From Takakia lepidozioides (taxonomy: Eukaryota > Streptophyta > Takakiopsida > Takakiales > Takakiaceae): 64,000 bases of DNA. The stretch spans positions 14,074,001 to 14,138,000 of the forward strand of contig CM060734.1 of the NCBI GenBank assembly GCA_030704615.1, read 5' to 3'. A program made the translations under genes and the position numbers. Shown one piece after another: positions 12,261 through 24,274 of the stretch; positions within the stretch are counted from its first letter, which is position 1, and each line of letters starts with the position of its first letter. The notes below the pieces were generated by a model, which ran no database searches, was not told the origin of the DNA, and worked only from the letters and a program-made list of their open reading frames with translations.

Positions 12261-12900
12261 GAACATGACTCGGGCGACCACGGAGCTGTCGGAAGATACC
12301 ATCAGTCGCTTGGTGGAAGCGGTGGTCGCCAGGACTTGCAAGGTAGGCAAATTTTCTTGTGAGTTGTATCAGGAAACTGGCGCCTTACGAAAAGGGAGTC
12401 AGTTATTGTTCGTGGATGGGATAATATCCGGAACTAATGTGTCGTTGTTGGTGGACACAGGAGCGTCGCACTCCTTCATGACGCCGGCGGCGGCGCGAAA
12501 GTTGGGACTCCCGACAAGTGACGTGGGGGCCTCTATTGAGGTGCGCTCTGCCAAAGGAGAACCTCAGTTGGCGACAAGGTTGGCGTTTGATGTTCCTCTT
12601 CAACTGGGGAGTTGGGAGGGACGTGAGAACTTCACTATCTGCGAGATCGATGGAGTGGATCTCATTTTGGGAATGACCTTTTTGAGCAAATCCGGAGCGG
12701 TCATAGATGGCCGCAAGAGAGTAGTCACGCTGCCATGTGGGAATGGTGGCGAGGTTTTACGAGTGTCGGAAACGCCCAAATCCGTGGGAGGGCGAATAAA
12801 CCTTCTATCAGCAAAGGAGTGGGCCGTGGAGGAGACACACGAGTCCCAGTTTTTGCTTTACATTAGAGAAGTGAAAAAGAAGGCGATGGGGAGCCGAGCC
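12261..12900 (+). CDS. Chromovirus aspartic protease
   Basis: Continues the frame of the zinc knuckle. [11 protein letters not shown] (near 12445-12480) holds the catalytic Asp of retropepsins, and DLILGMTFL (near 12655-12685) is the conserved hydrophobic strand with Gly near the C-terminal end. It would cleave the Gag-Pol polyprotein. The region to 12900 is a linker that leads into RT, with a frame change around 12900-12940. Confidence 0.87.
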
Positions 12901-12920
12901 CAGATTGGATCAAGGGGATT

Positions 12921-14235
12921 TTGGAGAAATACCAGGATGTGATGCCGGAGGATTTACCAAGCGGCTTGCCACCGCGAAGAGGAGTTGACCACAAAATTGA
13001 GGTGATACCGGGATCGGAACCGCCTGCCAAGGCGCCCTACCGGTTGAGCCACAAAGAGTTGGTCGAGCTGAAGACTCAGCTCAAAGATCTAATGTCAAAG
13101 GGGTACATCCGGCCGAGTAAGTCACCTTACGGAGCCCCGGTGCTATTTGCAGACAAGAAGGATGGGACGCTGCGGATGTGTGTCGATTACAGGGCTCTGA
13201 ATAAGGTGACTATCAAAAACCGGTACCCTTTGCCAAGGATCGACGACCTCTTCGATCGGTTGGCAGGAGCGAAGTATTTCAGCCGGATCGACTTGCGCTC
13301 CGGCTATCACCAAATTCGGGTGGCGAAGGAGATGAGGAGAAGACCGCGTGCAGGACAAGGTATGGTTCATATGAGTTCTTGGTGATGCCTTTTGGGCTCA
13401 CCAATGCACCAGCGACATTTAGCACGCTGATGAACAGCCTTTTCCAGGAGTGGTTGGATGACTTTGTGATCGTGTACATCGACGACATCTTGGTGTACTC
13501 GAAAACAAAGGAGGAGCACCTCAAAAGGGTGTTCCAAAATTGCGAGAAGGGAAGCTGTATGCCAAAGCTTCAAAGTGCGAATTCGGGGTCACAAAAGTGG
13601 AGTTCTTGGGGCACGTGATTACACAGGATGGGATCAAAATGATGACAGAAAGGTGAGGGCGATCTTGGACTGGGAGCCTCCGACTTCGGTCCCGGGAGTG
13701 CGATCCTTCCTAGGACTCGCCTCCTATTACCGGAAGTATGTGAGAAATTTTCGCCAAGATCGCGGGGCCGCTGTCGGACCTTCTGTGTAAATCCAAAGTC
13801 TGGGTATGGAACACATTTTGTGGCCAAGCTTTTGCTGAATTGAAGCAGCGGATGACGGAAGCTCCAGTCTTAAAAATCCCGGAGTTCGATCGTCCGTTTG
13901 AGATTCATACATGCATCGGACTTCGCAATTGGGGGTGTACTTATGCAAGATGGACGTCCAGTGGCTTACGAAAGTAAGAAACTGAATGAAGTGGAGCGAC
14001 GGTGGCCGACGCACGAAAAAGAGATGAAGGCGGTGGTACATTGCCTTGAACTCTGGCGCCACTATGTTGGTTCCAACCCAGTGAAGGTGTTCACGGACAA
14101 TGTCACGGTGAAGTATTTTGCCACGCAGCCCAAGTTGTCCCCAAAACAACTTAGGTGGCAATACTTTGGCAGTGTTCGACGTGGATATCCAGTACAAACC
14201 GGGACGGGACAATGTGGTGGCCGATGCTTTAAGTA
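12921..14235 (+). CDS. pol: Chromovirus reverse transcriptase and RNase H (frameshifted)
   Basis: RT begins around [64 protein letters not shown] and the catalytic YIDDILVYS (near 13475-13500) give the complete palm. RNase H follows with [20 protein letters not shown] (near 13918) and [10 protein letters not shown] (near 14092), then NVVADALSR. Frame shifts lie near 13340, 13540, 13760 and 13900. The proteins would copy the element RNA into DNA. No internal stop was noticed within a matching frame, so indel errors in the sequence are a fair alternative to decay. Confidence 0.9.
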
Positions 14236-15440
14236 GAAAGCAGCAGCTCTTGTTGGTGTACAAGGGCGAGACGGCGCTCCAAAGGAAGATCCGGAAGGCT
14301 TGCCGGAAGGATGAGCTGGCAAAGTGCGTGATGCAGAACTTGAGAATGGGGGTTAAATCGCAGTTCCACTTGCAAAACGGACTGCTCCGGTATAAGCAAA
14401 AACGTCTCTATGTGCCAAAGGGAGGGATCAGGGATAGTCTCTTGAGAGAATGCCATGATAGCCCGCTTGCGGGCCACGGTGGAGCCAAGCGCACTGCGGC
14501 ACTCTTGAAGAAAGAGTATTTCTGGCCCAAACTGAGGGAGGAGGCAGAGGAGTATGTAAAGACATGCACCACATGCCAACAAAACCGGAGCGAGTATAAA
14601 AAGCAAGCGGGGCTGTTACAACCCTTGCCGATTCCAGAGGGGACTTGGGAAAGCGTCTCGATGGATTTCATGACTGCTATGCCGCTGTCAAAAGGATTCG
14701 ATGCAATCATGGTGGTGGTAGATAGGTTCAGTAAAATGGCCCATTTCATCCCCACCAAGGAGACGGCAACTGCGCAGGAGACAGGGCGACTTTACTTCGC
14801 CCACGTCTTAAAGCATCATGGAGTCCCGAAGGATATTGTCTCGGACCGCGACCCAAAGTTTACGAGTAAATTCTGGAGAGCACTTTGGAAGAAGATGGGG
14901 ACGAGGCTGAAGATGAGCACCGCCTTCCGACCTACGACGGACGGCCAAACGGAAAGAGTGAATTCCGTAGTGAAGCAATTCTTGCGGAATTACGTGTCGG
15001 CAGACCAATCAGACTGGATGGAACACTTAGACGCGGCAGAGTTCTGTTATAATAACACAGAACACTCCGCGACGGGAGTTTCCCCTTTTGTGTTGGTCTA
15101 TGGAAAAGCACCTCTGTGCCGACAAGTTGGGCCGCCCAGGACGTTGAGGAACCGGCAGTAGCGGCGGTACTGGAAGAACGCGAGCGTTTGTTGAAGCTCG
15201 CAAAGTACAACATTGCCAAAGCTAGGAAACGGTATGAAAGGCAGGCGAATCGGAAGCGGAGGGAAGTGAAGTTTGAGGCAGGCACAGAGGGTCTGGTTGA
15301 ACATCAAGAATTTTCGACTACCTCCGGAAATGAGTCCGAAGTTCGTACCTCCGTATGCGGGTCCCTTTCGCATTCGGAGGGTTATGAATGAGGATGTGTA
15401 TGAATTGGAGCTGCCAGCAAACAGCAAGGTGCACCCAGTA
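14236..15440 (+). CDS. Chromovirus integrase with GPY/F module
   Basis: The longest intact pol frame (about 14180-15161) starts after RNase H. It has the HHCC zinc finger (CHDSPLAGHGG, then CTTCQQNRSEYK) and the DDE core: SMDFMTAMPL, IVSDRDPKFTS and TDGQTERVNSVVK. After a shift near 15120, the C-terminal region VPPYAGPFRIRRVMNEDVYE followed by VFHVSLLKPY is the GPY/F module that binds DNA. It would insert the cDNA into chromatin. Confidence 0.92.
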
Positions 15441-15519
15441 TTCCATGTCTCCCTTTTGAAGCCTTACTTCAAAGATGAAGCACGTCCGAATCGGCAGCAA
15501 GTGTTGCGTCCGCCACCTA

Positions 15520-15720
15520 TGCTGTTGGATCATGAAAATGAACCCGAGTACGAGGTGGAGGCAACTTAAGTCGAGGAGGTTCAAGAACCGAGAAACGGAG
15601 TATCTCGTCAAATGGAAGGGCTATCATCTTGTGGAGGCATCTTGGGTGCGTGCCTCAGAAATGGGAAACGCATCCGAGGCAGTTGCAGCGTTCGAAGGGC
15701 GACCTCAAAAGCGAAGAAGC
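15520..15720 (+). CDS. Integrase C-terminal chromodomain
   Basis: After PEYEVEAT the frame meets TAA, but the similarity goes on in another frame: RETEYLVKWKGYHLVEASWV then EAVAAFEGR. EYLVKWKGY and the following W are the chromodomain core. In chromoviruses this domain steers integration to particular histone marks, usually heterochromatin. A single-base shift near 15567 separates it from integrase here. Confidence 0.9.
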
Positions 15721-15780
15721 GTTGATGGGGACATCAACCTTGGAGCGTGGGGGAGGAAATGCATGCTTAGCCCGGTTTAG

Positions 15781-16629
15781 CTAGCTCAGGAATCCGATTG
15801 CAAAAACTTGTATTGTACAAAAATTTGTGATAAAGGAAATGGGTTCCAAATATTGTGCGTCCTATTGTGTTTGGAATGGTGATGCATGGTGTGGTTGGCT
15901 GGTGTGTAGAATGCATGCTAGCTTACAAAAGTGGGAGAGGTAAATTGGGTTAATCGTGTGTTTGCGCAGCCGAAATCGGGTGACTCCCATCCAAGGGGCA
16001 AGGAAACTTGCGCCTTATTTGGGAGTTCAAGTGCTAGTGCGCACCTGGCGCGTGCGCGTACTATAACTGCGCTACCGAGGGGGTTGCCTTGTAGTGCGGG
16101 CTAACGCGGAAGCTACGTGCTTCCGTTCACGTACTATAATCGTGTAGCCTCGGGACGAAGTCGTAGTGCGGCTTCGGCGTGTTCCCGTACCTCAGGCCAG
16201 CATTCCAAGGCGGACCCAATTGTAGTGATTGGGGCGCACGGTTGGTTCAAGGTTATCTTCCTAGTCAAAGAGGGTTCCAGGTGAACCCTTGCTCAAGGTG
16301 ATGCCAAAAGCGGCATCATGAGCGATCGCAAGCAATGTTGTTGCAGTAAGGCGATTCGATCCTCGGGGAGGATCGTTCCTTGGCCTTGAAGTAGGCCAAG
16401 AAGAGTGCACTGGGAGGAGCTGGAGAGGCTCCACCCTTGGCCGGGACTTGGAGGAAGTCGGCCGAACTAGCTAGTGGAGAGTGGAGTCAAGTGTGGGGTT
16501 TGGTTCTTTGCCATGGGACGCCATGGTACGGAAACAAACTCCTTGATGTGGGACGCCACAACTTGGATGTTCGTTTCTACAAAATGGACAAGTCGATGAG
16601 GACATCGACTCCCTGTTGGTAGGGGTGTG
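15781..16629 (+). other. Chromovirus 3' internal non-coding region
   Basis: About 850 bp between the last coding frame and the 3' LTR. No credible gene is seen. A weak purine-rich stretch (GGTAGGGGTG, 16618-16627) just before the LTR is the only candidate polypurine tract. Confidence 0.6.
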
Positions 16630-16777
16630 TGTCGCGGCCCTTTGCCTTGAGGGCAGGGGGTCGGGACACATGAGGGGCTGCCCCTGTGGTGGGGGCAGCG
16701 GCAGCGATAGGTATGGGGGCTGAAGCACCCTTGAGTGCCCAAGGCACTCAAGGAGGCGGAGGCGCTCACTAGGTGGA
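16630..16777 (+). repeat. Chromovirus 3' LTR, truncated
   Basis: Nearly identical to the first ~150 bp of the 5' LTR (from TGTCGCGGCCC to CACTAGGTGGA), then replaced abruptly by the terminus of the palindromic MULE. About 560 bp of LTR, including the probable promoter and polyadenylation part, is missing and does not reappear after 29010. Confidence 0.9.
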
Positions 16778-17050
16778 GGAGGTTTACTATTTCATGAGCA
16801 GAACCAGGCCATGAGCCATGAGCCGCATGAGCCGCATGAGCGGTGAGCCGAAGTCTAAGATACGCGGATTTCATGAGCGGACTCCTCCAAATTGGAAATG
16901 CGGCAGATTAAACAAGTATTAAATAATAGTTTTTTTTTTGACCTTGCCGTTTTTGGACGTCCAGATCATGTAATGCGGCGAAGATATGTCGTCAGTAACA
17001 AGTCCGCTCATGGTTTATAGATCCGCTCATGGAAATAAGTGACCGTGCAA
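16778..17050. repeat. Left outer end of the palindrome, subterminal CATGAGC repeats
   Basis: After the end GGAGGTTTACTATTTCATGA, the motif CATGAGC(CG/GG) recurs about ten times (16795-16880 and 17000-17035). Such clustered subterminal motifs are usual transposase contact sites. The mirror image is at the right end. Confidence 0.8.
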
Positions 17051-17605
17051 CGGGAAATCCAGTATACCACTGCAAAGGACGTCGCATACTGGCCTGTATA
17101 GAGGATTCCGCGGTTTTACATGCCTTAACATTGGAATGAAGCTGACCCTTTTGCCGCGATTGAACCAATGGAGTCTGCACCAATACAGTCTGCAGTACTT
17201 CACAGTCTTCTCTTCGGGTATTCGGCGGGAAAGGTTTGCAACTGAACTGGGAAATAGGTGCCGCATTAGGGTTCGCACGTGCGAAATTTCGGAGCGGTTG
17301 GTGTTGGCGAAGGCCGCCTCTGGGGTACCTACGACGATACTTGGAAATTCGGCGCCGCATTTCCTTGTCGGAGGTCGAATGGGGAGAGCAAGTTTTCGGA
17401 AAGCAGAAAAACTGAACCCTCCAACATACAAAAATACATGCACGTGGAAACAAGTGAACGATATAATATCTTAGTTCGATCAAAACAGGTTACTGGTAGG
17501 CAAGACATATGTCGGACCTTTGTGTGGCCAGAGTCTGAGGTACTGGCAGCAGTACAGTTCTACTATCCGATGGGCGTACCATTGTATGTGGACCGCAAGC
17601 CAAGC

Positions 17606-20600
17606 TCACTGGTCCCCTGGATCCATATTCAGAAGAGTGTGAACCTCCTGGGGGCTCAACCCTGGTGCATGTATGAAGTGATGAGTTGTGGAATTACAAC
17701 GGAGTCTCTTTAGGTACACGTAGTACAAATGCTTGCAAGGGCAGTATGATGCCCCCTTGTTCGCCATGATCTGGAAGTCGGTGCAATTGCAGGTGGGTAA
17801 TTCTGAAATGGTGATGGTGTACACCTCATTGCGAACAGCTGAGCCCGCCGTGGCCATCTGATACACACGCCCGAATCCTGGTGGGGCACTTCTGTCGAGC
17901 TCTGGATTGTACAGTTCATCCGAAGTGCATTCCCCATCCTGTCTCGTTCACTTTTGAGGGAGGTCGCCGCCTCTTCGGTTTCCCCCAACGGTGTGTAGGA
18001 TGCTTAGAGCTGTCGTCCCATTGTTCTTGCTCTCACAGGGGTCGGTGGTGGAGGCTGTGGAAGCGGAAATGGTTGTCTGGGCACGTCAGTGCGCTGCACC
18101 ATCCGAAATCCTGCGGCGGTAAGGGCGTCGGCCTCAACCTGACTCAGATCGCAGCCTGGTTCCACCGGCCACACCGGGGAGCCTCTGGCATTGTTGTATG
18201 CCGTACTTGGGCTTTCCATACACGCAAGTCATAATGTCGTGCCTGCAGAACCAGAACTGGGTGGTTGTCGCCTCCGCAAACTTTGCATGGACAATCTTCC
18301 TGTAAAAGTAGGAGCAGGGACAGCCCCATCTGGATTCCTCCTTATCATCTCTAAACAACGTTGCCGTGTATCCACACGAATTGCGGAACACCTTCCTCGA
18401 AACGACGGCTTTGTGCGAGCAATTCTCCACTGTGAGGCAGACACAGTCGTCTCCACAATGGCTTGGCCATACTGCATAACAGCGGGCGGAATGTGGGCAA
18501 GGGAGCGGTGGGAATTTGTTGCACGAAATCCCCGGTTGAAGGCGACGGCGATCTGGAATTTCTTGGGCTTCCACTGCTGGAAGACACATTGTGCGGCAAC
18601 ATGACGGGACCTCGAGGTGCTGTCCGAATGTTCCTGTCGGATCTCCAGGAATCCTCTTCGCACCCGGGTTCCTCTTCAATCCTCCGCCTGACAGGGCGAG
18701 TCCGGACGTCCCCCTCTAGGTGTTCACCTCTGCGGTGCAGAGGCGTCCCTTTGATCTTCTCTCGCAATGCTGTCGCCCATTTCACTGGATTCTTGGACCT
18801 CGAAGCTGTTCGTACCAACAATTCCTCCCTGTCCGGCCCAAAGCCCCATTGTTTGCCGCTCAGGAACTTGTAGTACGTGGCTTGCTGCATGATTGCTCTG
18901 TCGATGTCCTCCGTTGTGGCCGTCACTACGTCCACCAGATGTGCGGCAGAAGACGCTCGCCAGGAGGAGTGGACCGATTCTGCCATATTCGTGTTCGGCA
19001 TGTCCGTGTCGGAATCCAAGCACCGCTCCTAGAAGGACACAAACAACGGTGAGGGACCAATCGAAATGTCCGTAACAGAAAGACAAATGAACGAAAATGA
19101 CAGCAGCCTACCTCCCGCATGTACTGTCCGAACTGTCGATACCGAAAATGCCACCACCCCAACCAGCTGTGCAATGCTCCCAGATTGGTTGTCTCCACTG
19201 CACCTGACGTGTTCCACCAAGCCTCGATGATAGCAAACTTAACCTCCGCGTCATCAAATGTGGGTGCATCCTTCCACGCCGTACAAAGGACACGGTGTTC
19301 AGCCTGGAATGAGCTAGCAACAAATTTGGTAGTGTAGTGGGATAGACTCTGCATCCAATGGAATCCACAGGATCTCTCTTTCCCCTCCATTGGAACATTG
19401 GGGTCCTCACCCGTACACACGCCGCACCGCTGCCCAGTTGGCCTGAGCGTTGTCTGCCATGAATCCCCTGAAATTGGGCTCTGGCAATCCCGCCCTTGCC
19501 ATCTGCTGGTTTATGCCCTCCCACAGATGCATCTCGGACTGTGTGTCCTCCCCTTTCATCTCGCAGATTGCAATCGTCATGAGCCTCTTGGAGTGATAGT
19601 CATAAACATGCGCACCCATAGTCACCCACTGATGGTTTGTAATTCGCTTGATGTGATCAAACATCACCCAAGCATTCGACAAGTTTCCAGTTGTCATGCG
19701 AGTGACCAAGTCGACTCCACTCCAGGCCCACACGTCGACATTTGAAAATGTAACAACGATCGGATTCGCTGCCTTGCCCTGGAAACCTGCTACCTTGGAT
19801 GTAGTCATATCCAGTCATTCGTTTCACCTCCAGGATTGAGTACATGTCCGACCCCCTGCCGAACTCCTGCTTGCAAGATACGATGTGATTCCGCACATTC
19901 GGACTACAAACGTGCGAGACGGACTCCAAGAGGTCACGCATCTCGTCTTCGGTCAAGGGCTCTCGGTCGGAACCATCTTCAGACATGATTTTGCCAAGAG
20001 CAATCTTGTGGCTGCCTTCAGCTGAATCTGCTTTGGTCTGGCTCCGGGGCTCAATTTCACCTCCTCTTTTATGTCGTGTGCTTCCTGCACAGCCTCACGC
20101 ATGTTGCCTCTCGCCAAGGGGTGGCAGTGGACCCCAACGTGTATGCAAGCTCTAGTCAAGTCCGGGAGCAAATGGATAACGTAATATTGCTTGGCTCTGC
20201 ACATGGACATGCACGTCGGTGGTTCTTTGCAATGTGCACACTTGAAAGAACCCGCAGGAGCTTGGCTGGAGACAATGAATGGATGATGCGTTGTGCCAGT
20301 CCAATCCGTCTCGTTTCTCCGCCCTCCTTTGGAGAGAAAGTGGAAGCAGGTGGGATTGAGGCACCTCAGCTTCCCCGCACAGAGGACATATCGTACACGA
20401 ACACCATCAGCAATTTTCGTGCTACTGGTCTTCGTCACACACCAGGGGTGTCCGTCATGCTTTCGATCCATGTCTGTTAACATCCCGGAGGCTTTCTTTG
20501 ACGAAGAAACAGGTGGAAACTCGAAGATGACATTGCCATCGACTTCGGGAGGCAGAAAATTACCTTTCTGACTGGGAATTTGGCATAGTCGAGAGCAGCC

Positions 20601-21413
20601 AGCTCGGAGCGAGAACCATCGAGGTGATGTTCGTAGGAGCTGCACAATGGACCGGGTTGGAGTTATGCTCGAGGGCACATGCGTAGCACCTACAGAGACG
20701 TCCATGCCGGATTTGAACGACCGTGTGGAGGACATGGGTACCTCAATGCAATCATCTTCCTCGTCGGAAATGTCGAATACGTCCACACGAGAAGCTATGG
20801 AGGGTCTTGACGGTCCAGGTCGGGAATGATTATCGTTGCATACCTCTCTGTTGGCAGTGGCCGCCTGTCGGTTTCCGGACTCCTTTGTGGATGGTGTGGG
20901 CAGCGACTGATTCGGAAAGGGAATGGGCATTCCCACAGCTCGGTACAGGATGGTGTCTGACGGGGGAACGTGCCATTCGATTCCGCAACCTCCGTCGTTA
21001 CCTAGCACGACAATGGTCTCGTCAACCTGTCCAGGAACATCCTTCCTTTCTTCTTCCAAATAAACTGTGCCCGGTTTGAGCTTGAATTTGGAACAAAGGT
21101 AAGTTTCAGTCACTCTGCAAAGTCCTCCCTCGTTTGGGATCCAGGCTCTCCCAAGTTGCGGAGGACAGCAAACTATAGCGTAGGAATTCGGAGCCATCGA
21201 ACACCGCACGGAGTTGGCAAGTGCGAGGTTCAGTATAGCGACAGACCAAGGCTCACAGGCACCATCTAAGTGGATCTGCGGAGTCCATCGACGATTGGAA
21301 GTCGCACATTGAAGTGGAAAGTATTGTTTCAAGCTACATGCATGAAGGTGGGAGGTTTGATTCCATAGCCAGTGAGTAGGACAATGATGGCCGATTCGGC
21401 GACGAAATAACAT
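17606..21413 (-). pseudogene. MULE-like transposase, left arm
   Basis: The N-terminal frame (21413-19953, 486 codons) is uninterrupted. It carries an acidic Ser-rich linker, a Cys-rich module (VLCAGKLRCLNPTC, then FKCAHCKEPPTC) and HVGVHCHPLARG. Then come MSEDGSDREPLTEDEMRDLL (from 19986) and the DDE part: GVDLVTRMTTGNLSNAW, FRGFMADNAQANW and the Glu in EVKFAIIEAWW, with a frame shift near 19700. After a likely intron (19108-19030) follows NMAESVHSSWRAS. The C-terminus (17866-17606) is a SWIM finger: PTCNCTD and YCPCKHLYY. This order is that of MULE transposases. Several frame shifts in the C-terminal half break it. Confidence 0.85.
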
Positions 21414-21594
21414 CTCCTGACAGTTTCTCCTGAGGGTGGATCCAGCAGTATTCTCGGTGCAGACAGGAACGTTCGCACTGACAAGTGCCAGGACTGCTGG
21501 TTAAAACGGTCAGACAACCAAGTTGTGCTCATCAAGACTGGCCGCAATTGTGTTGTTTCGGAACAATGCAACCCATTGAGGTTCCAGATTTCCC

Positions 21595-24175
21595 GTCACG
21601 AGTGATTCTTCGATTGCTGGTGGACGGAAATACGGCGCCGCATTTCCGTATTGCATCTTGGTCATGCACAGAGCGACGGAAATGCGGCACCGAGTTTCCG
21701 TCCGGGGGAAACCTTTATACTCTCCAGAACGGAAATGCGGTAACGCATTTCCATCCAGCAAGCACGGTATGTGAAGGTGGAACGGAAATGCGGTACCGCA
21801 TTTCCGTTCGATTGAGATTATGAACAACGGGAACAGAAATGCGGCACCGCATTTCCGTCCGAGTCGCACTTTTCGACATTCCAGAACGGGAATGCGGCCG
21901 CATTTCCATTTTGTATCTGATGCATGGAGCTGAGGGATAGAAATGCTGCAGCACATTTCCGTCCTTAAAAACATTCATACTCTCGAGAACGGAAATGCGG
22001 TACCGCATTTTCATTCAACAAGCACGGTATGTGAAGGTGGAACGGAAATGCGGTACCGCATTTCCGTTCTGATTGAGAATTATGAACAACGGGAACAGAA
22101 ATGCGGCACCGCATTTCCGTCAAAGTCGCACTTTCGACATTCCATAAGGAAATGCGGCGCCGCATTTCCATTTTGTATCTGATGCCTGGAGCCGAGTAAG
22201 ATTCCGACAGCTTCATACAGCGCAATTCCGACGGTTGAGACATTCACACTATCCAGAACGGAAATGCGGCACCGCATTTCCGTTCTGACTGAAATCGCGA
22301 ACTATCTGAACTGAAATGCGGCACGTATTTCCAGAGTCGCACCTACCATCATTCCAGAACGGAAATGCGGCACCGCATTTCCGTTCTGACTGAAAATCGT
22401 GAACCATCGGAACTGAATTGCGGCATCGTATTTCCATCCGAGTCGCACCTACCATCAGGCCAGAACGGAAATGCGGCACCGCATTTCCGTTCTGACTGAA
22501 AATCGTGAACCATCGGAACTGAAATGCGGCAGCGCATTTCCATCCGAGTCGCACCTCCCAACATTCCAGAACGAATGTATTAGATTTAAAAGGGAAATGC
22601 GGCACCGCATTTCCGTTCTGATGAAATATCCTGAAACATCGAATTGAAATGCGGTACCGCATTTCCGTCGGAGTCCCACCATCCGACATTCCAAACGGAA
22701 ATGCGGCACCGCATTTCCGTTTTGTATGTGAGGCATGGAGCTGTGGAACGAAAATGCGGAACGCATTTCCGCCAGCGTCAGACGTTAATACTCTACAGAA
22801 CGGAAATGCGGTACCGCATTTCCATTCTGACTGAAAATCGTGCGCAACGGGTACAGAAATGCGGCACCGCATTTCAGTCGCACCTTCCGACATCCTCAAC
22901 GGAAATGCGGCGCCGCATTTCCTTTCGAGAATGTCGAAGGTGCGACTCGAACGGAAATGCGGTGCCGCATTTCTGTACCCGTTGCGCATTTTCAGTCAGA
23001 ATGGAAATGCGGTACCGCATTTCCGTTCTGTAGAGTATAACTCTGACGCTGGCGGAAATGCCTTCCGCATTTTCGTTCCACAGCTCCATGCCTCACATAC
23101 AAAACGGAAATGCGGTGCCGCATTTCCGTTTTGGAATGTCGGATGGGGGACTCCGACGAAATGCGGTACCGCATTTCAATTCCGATGTTTCAGGATATTT
23201 CATCAGAACGGAAATGCGGTGCCGCATTTCCCTTTAAATCTAATACATTCCGTTCTGGGAGGTGCGACTCGGATGGAAATGCGCTGCCGCATTTCAGTTC
23301 CGATGGTTCACGATTTTCAGTCAGAACGGAAATGCGGTGCCGCATTTCCGTTCTGGATGGTAGGTGCGACTCGATGGAAATACCTTCAGTGGTTCCGATG
23401 TCAAACGGAAATGCGAATGATGGTAGTGCGACTCGGATGGAAATACGTGCCGCATTTCAGTTCGATGTTTTTTCAGTCAGAACGGAAATGCGGTGCCGCA
23501 TTTCCGTTCTGGATAGTGTGAATGTCTCAACCGGTCGGAATTGCGCTGTATGAAGCTGTCGGAATCACTCGGCTCCAGGCATCAGATACAAAATGGAAAT
23601 GCGGCGCCGCATTTCCTTCTGGAATGTCGAAAGTGCGACTCGGACGGAAATGCGGTGCCGCATTTCTGTTCCCGTTGTTCATAATTCTCAATCAGAACGG
23701 AAATGCGGTACCGCATTTCCGTTCCACCTTCACATACCGTGCTTGTTGAATGAAAATGCGGTACCGCATTTCCGTATGGACAGTAGAATGTCTTTTAAGG
23801 ACGGAAAGTGCTGCAGCATTTCTATCCCTCAGCTCCATGCATCAGATACAAATGGAAATGCGGCGCCGCATTTCCGTTCTGGAATGTCAGATAAGTGCGA
23901 CTCGGACGGAAATGCGGTGCCGCATTTCTGTCCCGTTGTCATAATTCCCAATCAGAACGGAAATGCGGTACCGCATTTTCGTTCCACCTTCACATACCGT
24001 GCTTGCTGGATGGAAATGCGTTACCGCATTTCCGTTCTGGAGAGTATAAAGGTTCCCCCGGACGGAACTCGGTGCCGCATTTCCGTCGCTCTGGTGCATG
24101 ACAAGAAGCAATACGGAAATGCGGCGCCGTATTTCCGTCCACCAGCAATCGAAAGAATCACTCGGGGACGGGAAA
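21595..24175. repeat. Central array of ~45 short palindromes
   Basis: About 45 copies of a 22-bp palindrome with core AAATGCGGTACCGCATTT, flanked by GG and CC, spaced ~50-55 bp apart. The central bases vary among GGTACC, GGCGCC and GGCACC (the last not self-complementary). Intervening 30-bp segments differ but mirror each other around 22911. Isolated copies of the same palindrome also lie near the outer ends (17355-17375 and 28410-28432). Confidence 0.9.
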
Positions 24176-24274
24176 TCTGAACCTCAATGGGTTGCATTGT
24201 TCCGAAACAACATTGCGGCCAGTCTTGATGAGCACAAATGGGTTTCTGACCGTTTTAACTAATAGTCCTGGCAC

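Larger units (their letters stand above)
10420..16777 (+). mobile_element. Ty3/gypsy chromovirus, 3' LTR truncated
   Basis: LTR retrotransposon with domain order gag, CCHC knuckle, aspartic protease, RT, RNase H, integrase, chromodomain, which defines a chromovirus. It is inserted in the satellite; CACTG (10415-10419) would be the left target-site copy. The right LTR is cut by the palindromic element at 16778, so the target duplication cannot be checked. Most domains are intact as protein sequence but spread over several frames by apparent single-base shifts. Confidence 0.93.

Noticed and set aside
18191-20829. Plus-strand frames in the left arm of the palindrome
   Set aside because: Antisense shadows of the minus-strand transposase, which has the DDE and SWIM motifs.
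21595-24175. CRISPR-like look: ~22-bp palindromic repeats with ~30-bp spacers
   Set aside because: Spacers are themselves mirrored around the axis, repeats vary at the centre, there are no cas genes, and the context is a eukaryotic MULE.
21510-24180. Open frames of up to 246 codons in the central palindrome array
   Set aside because: They only reflect the repeat (NGNAVPHFR, ERKCGAAFPF) on both strands.
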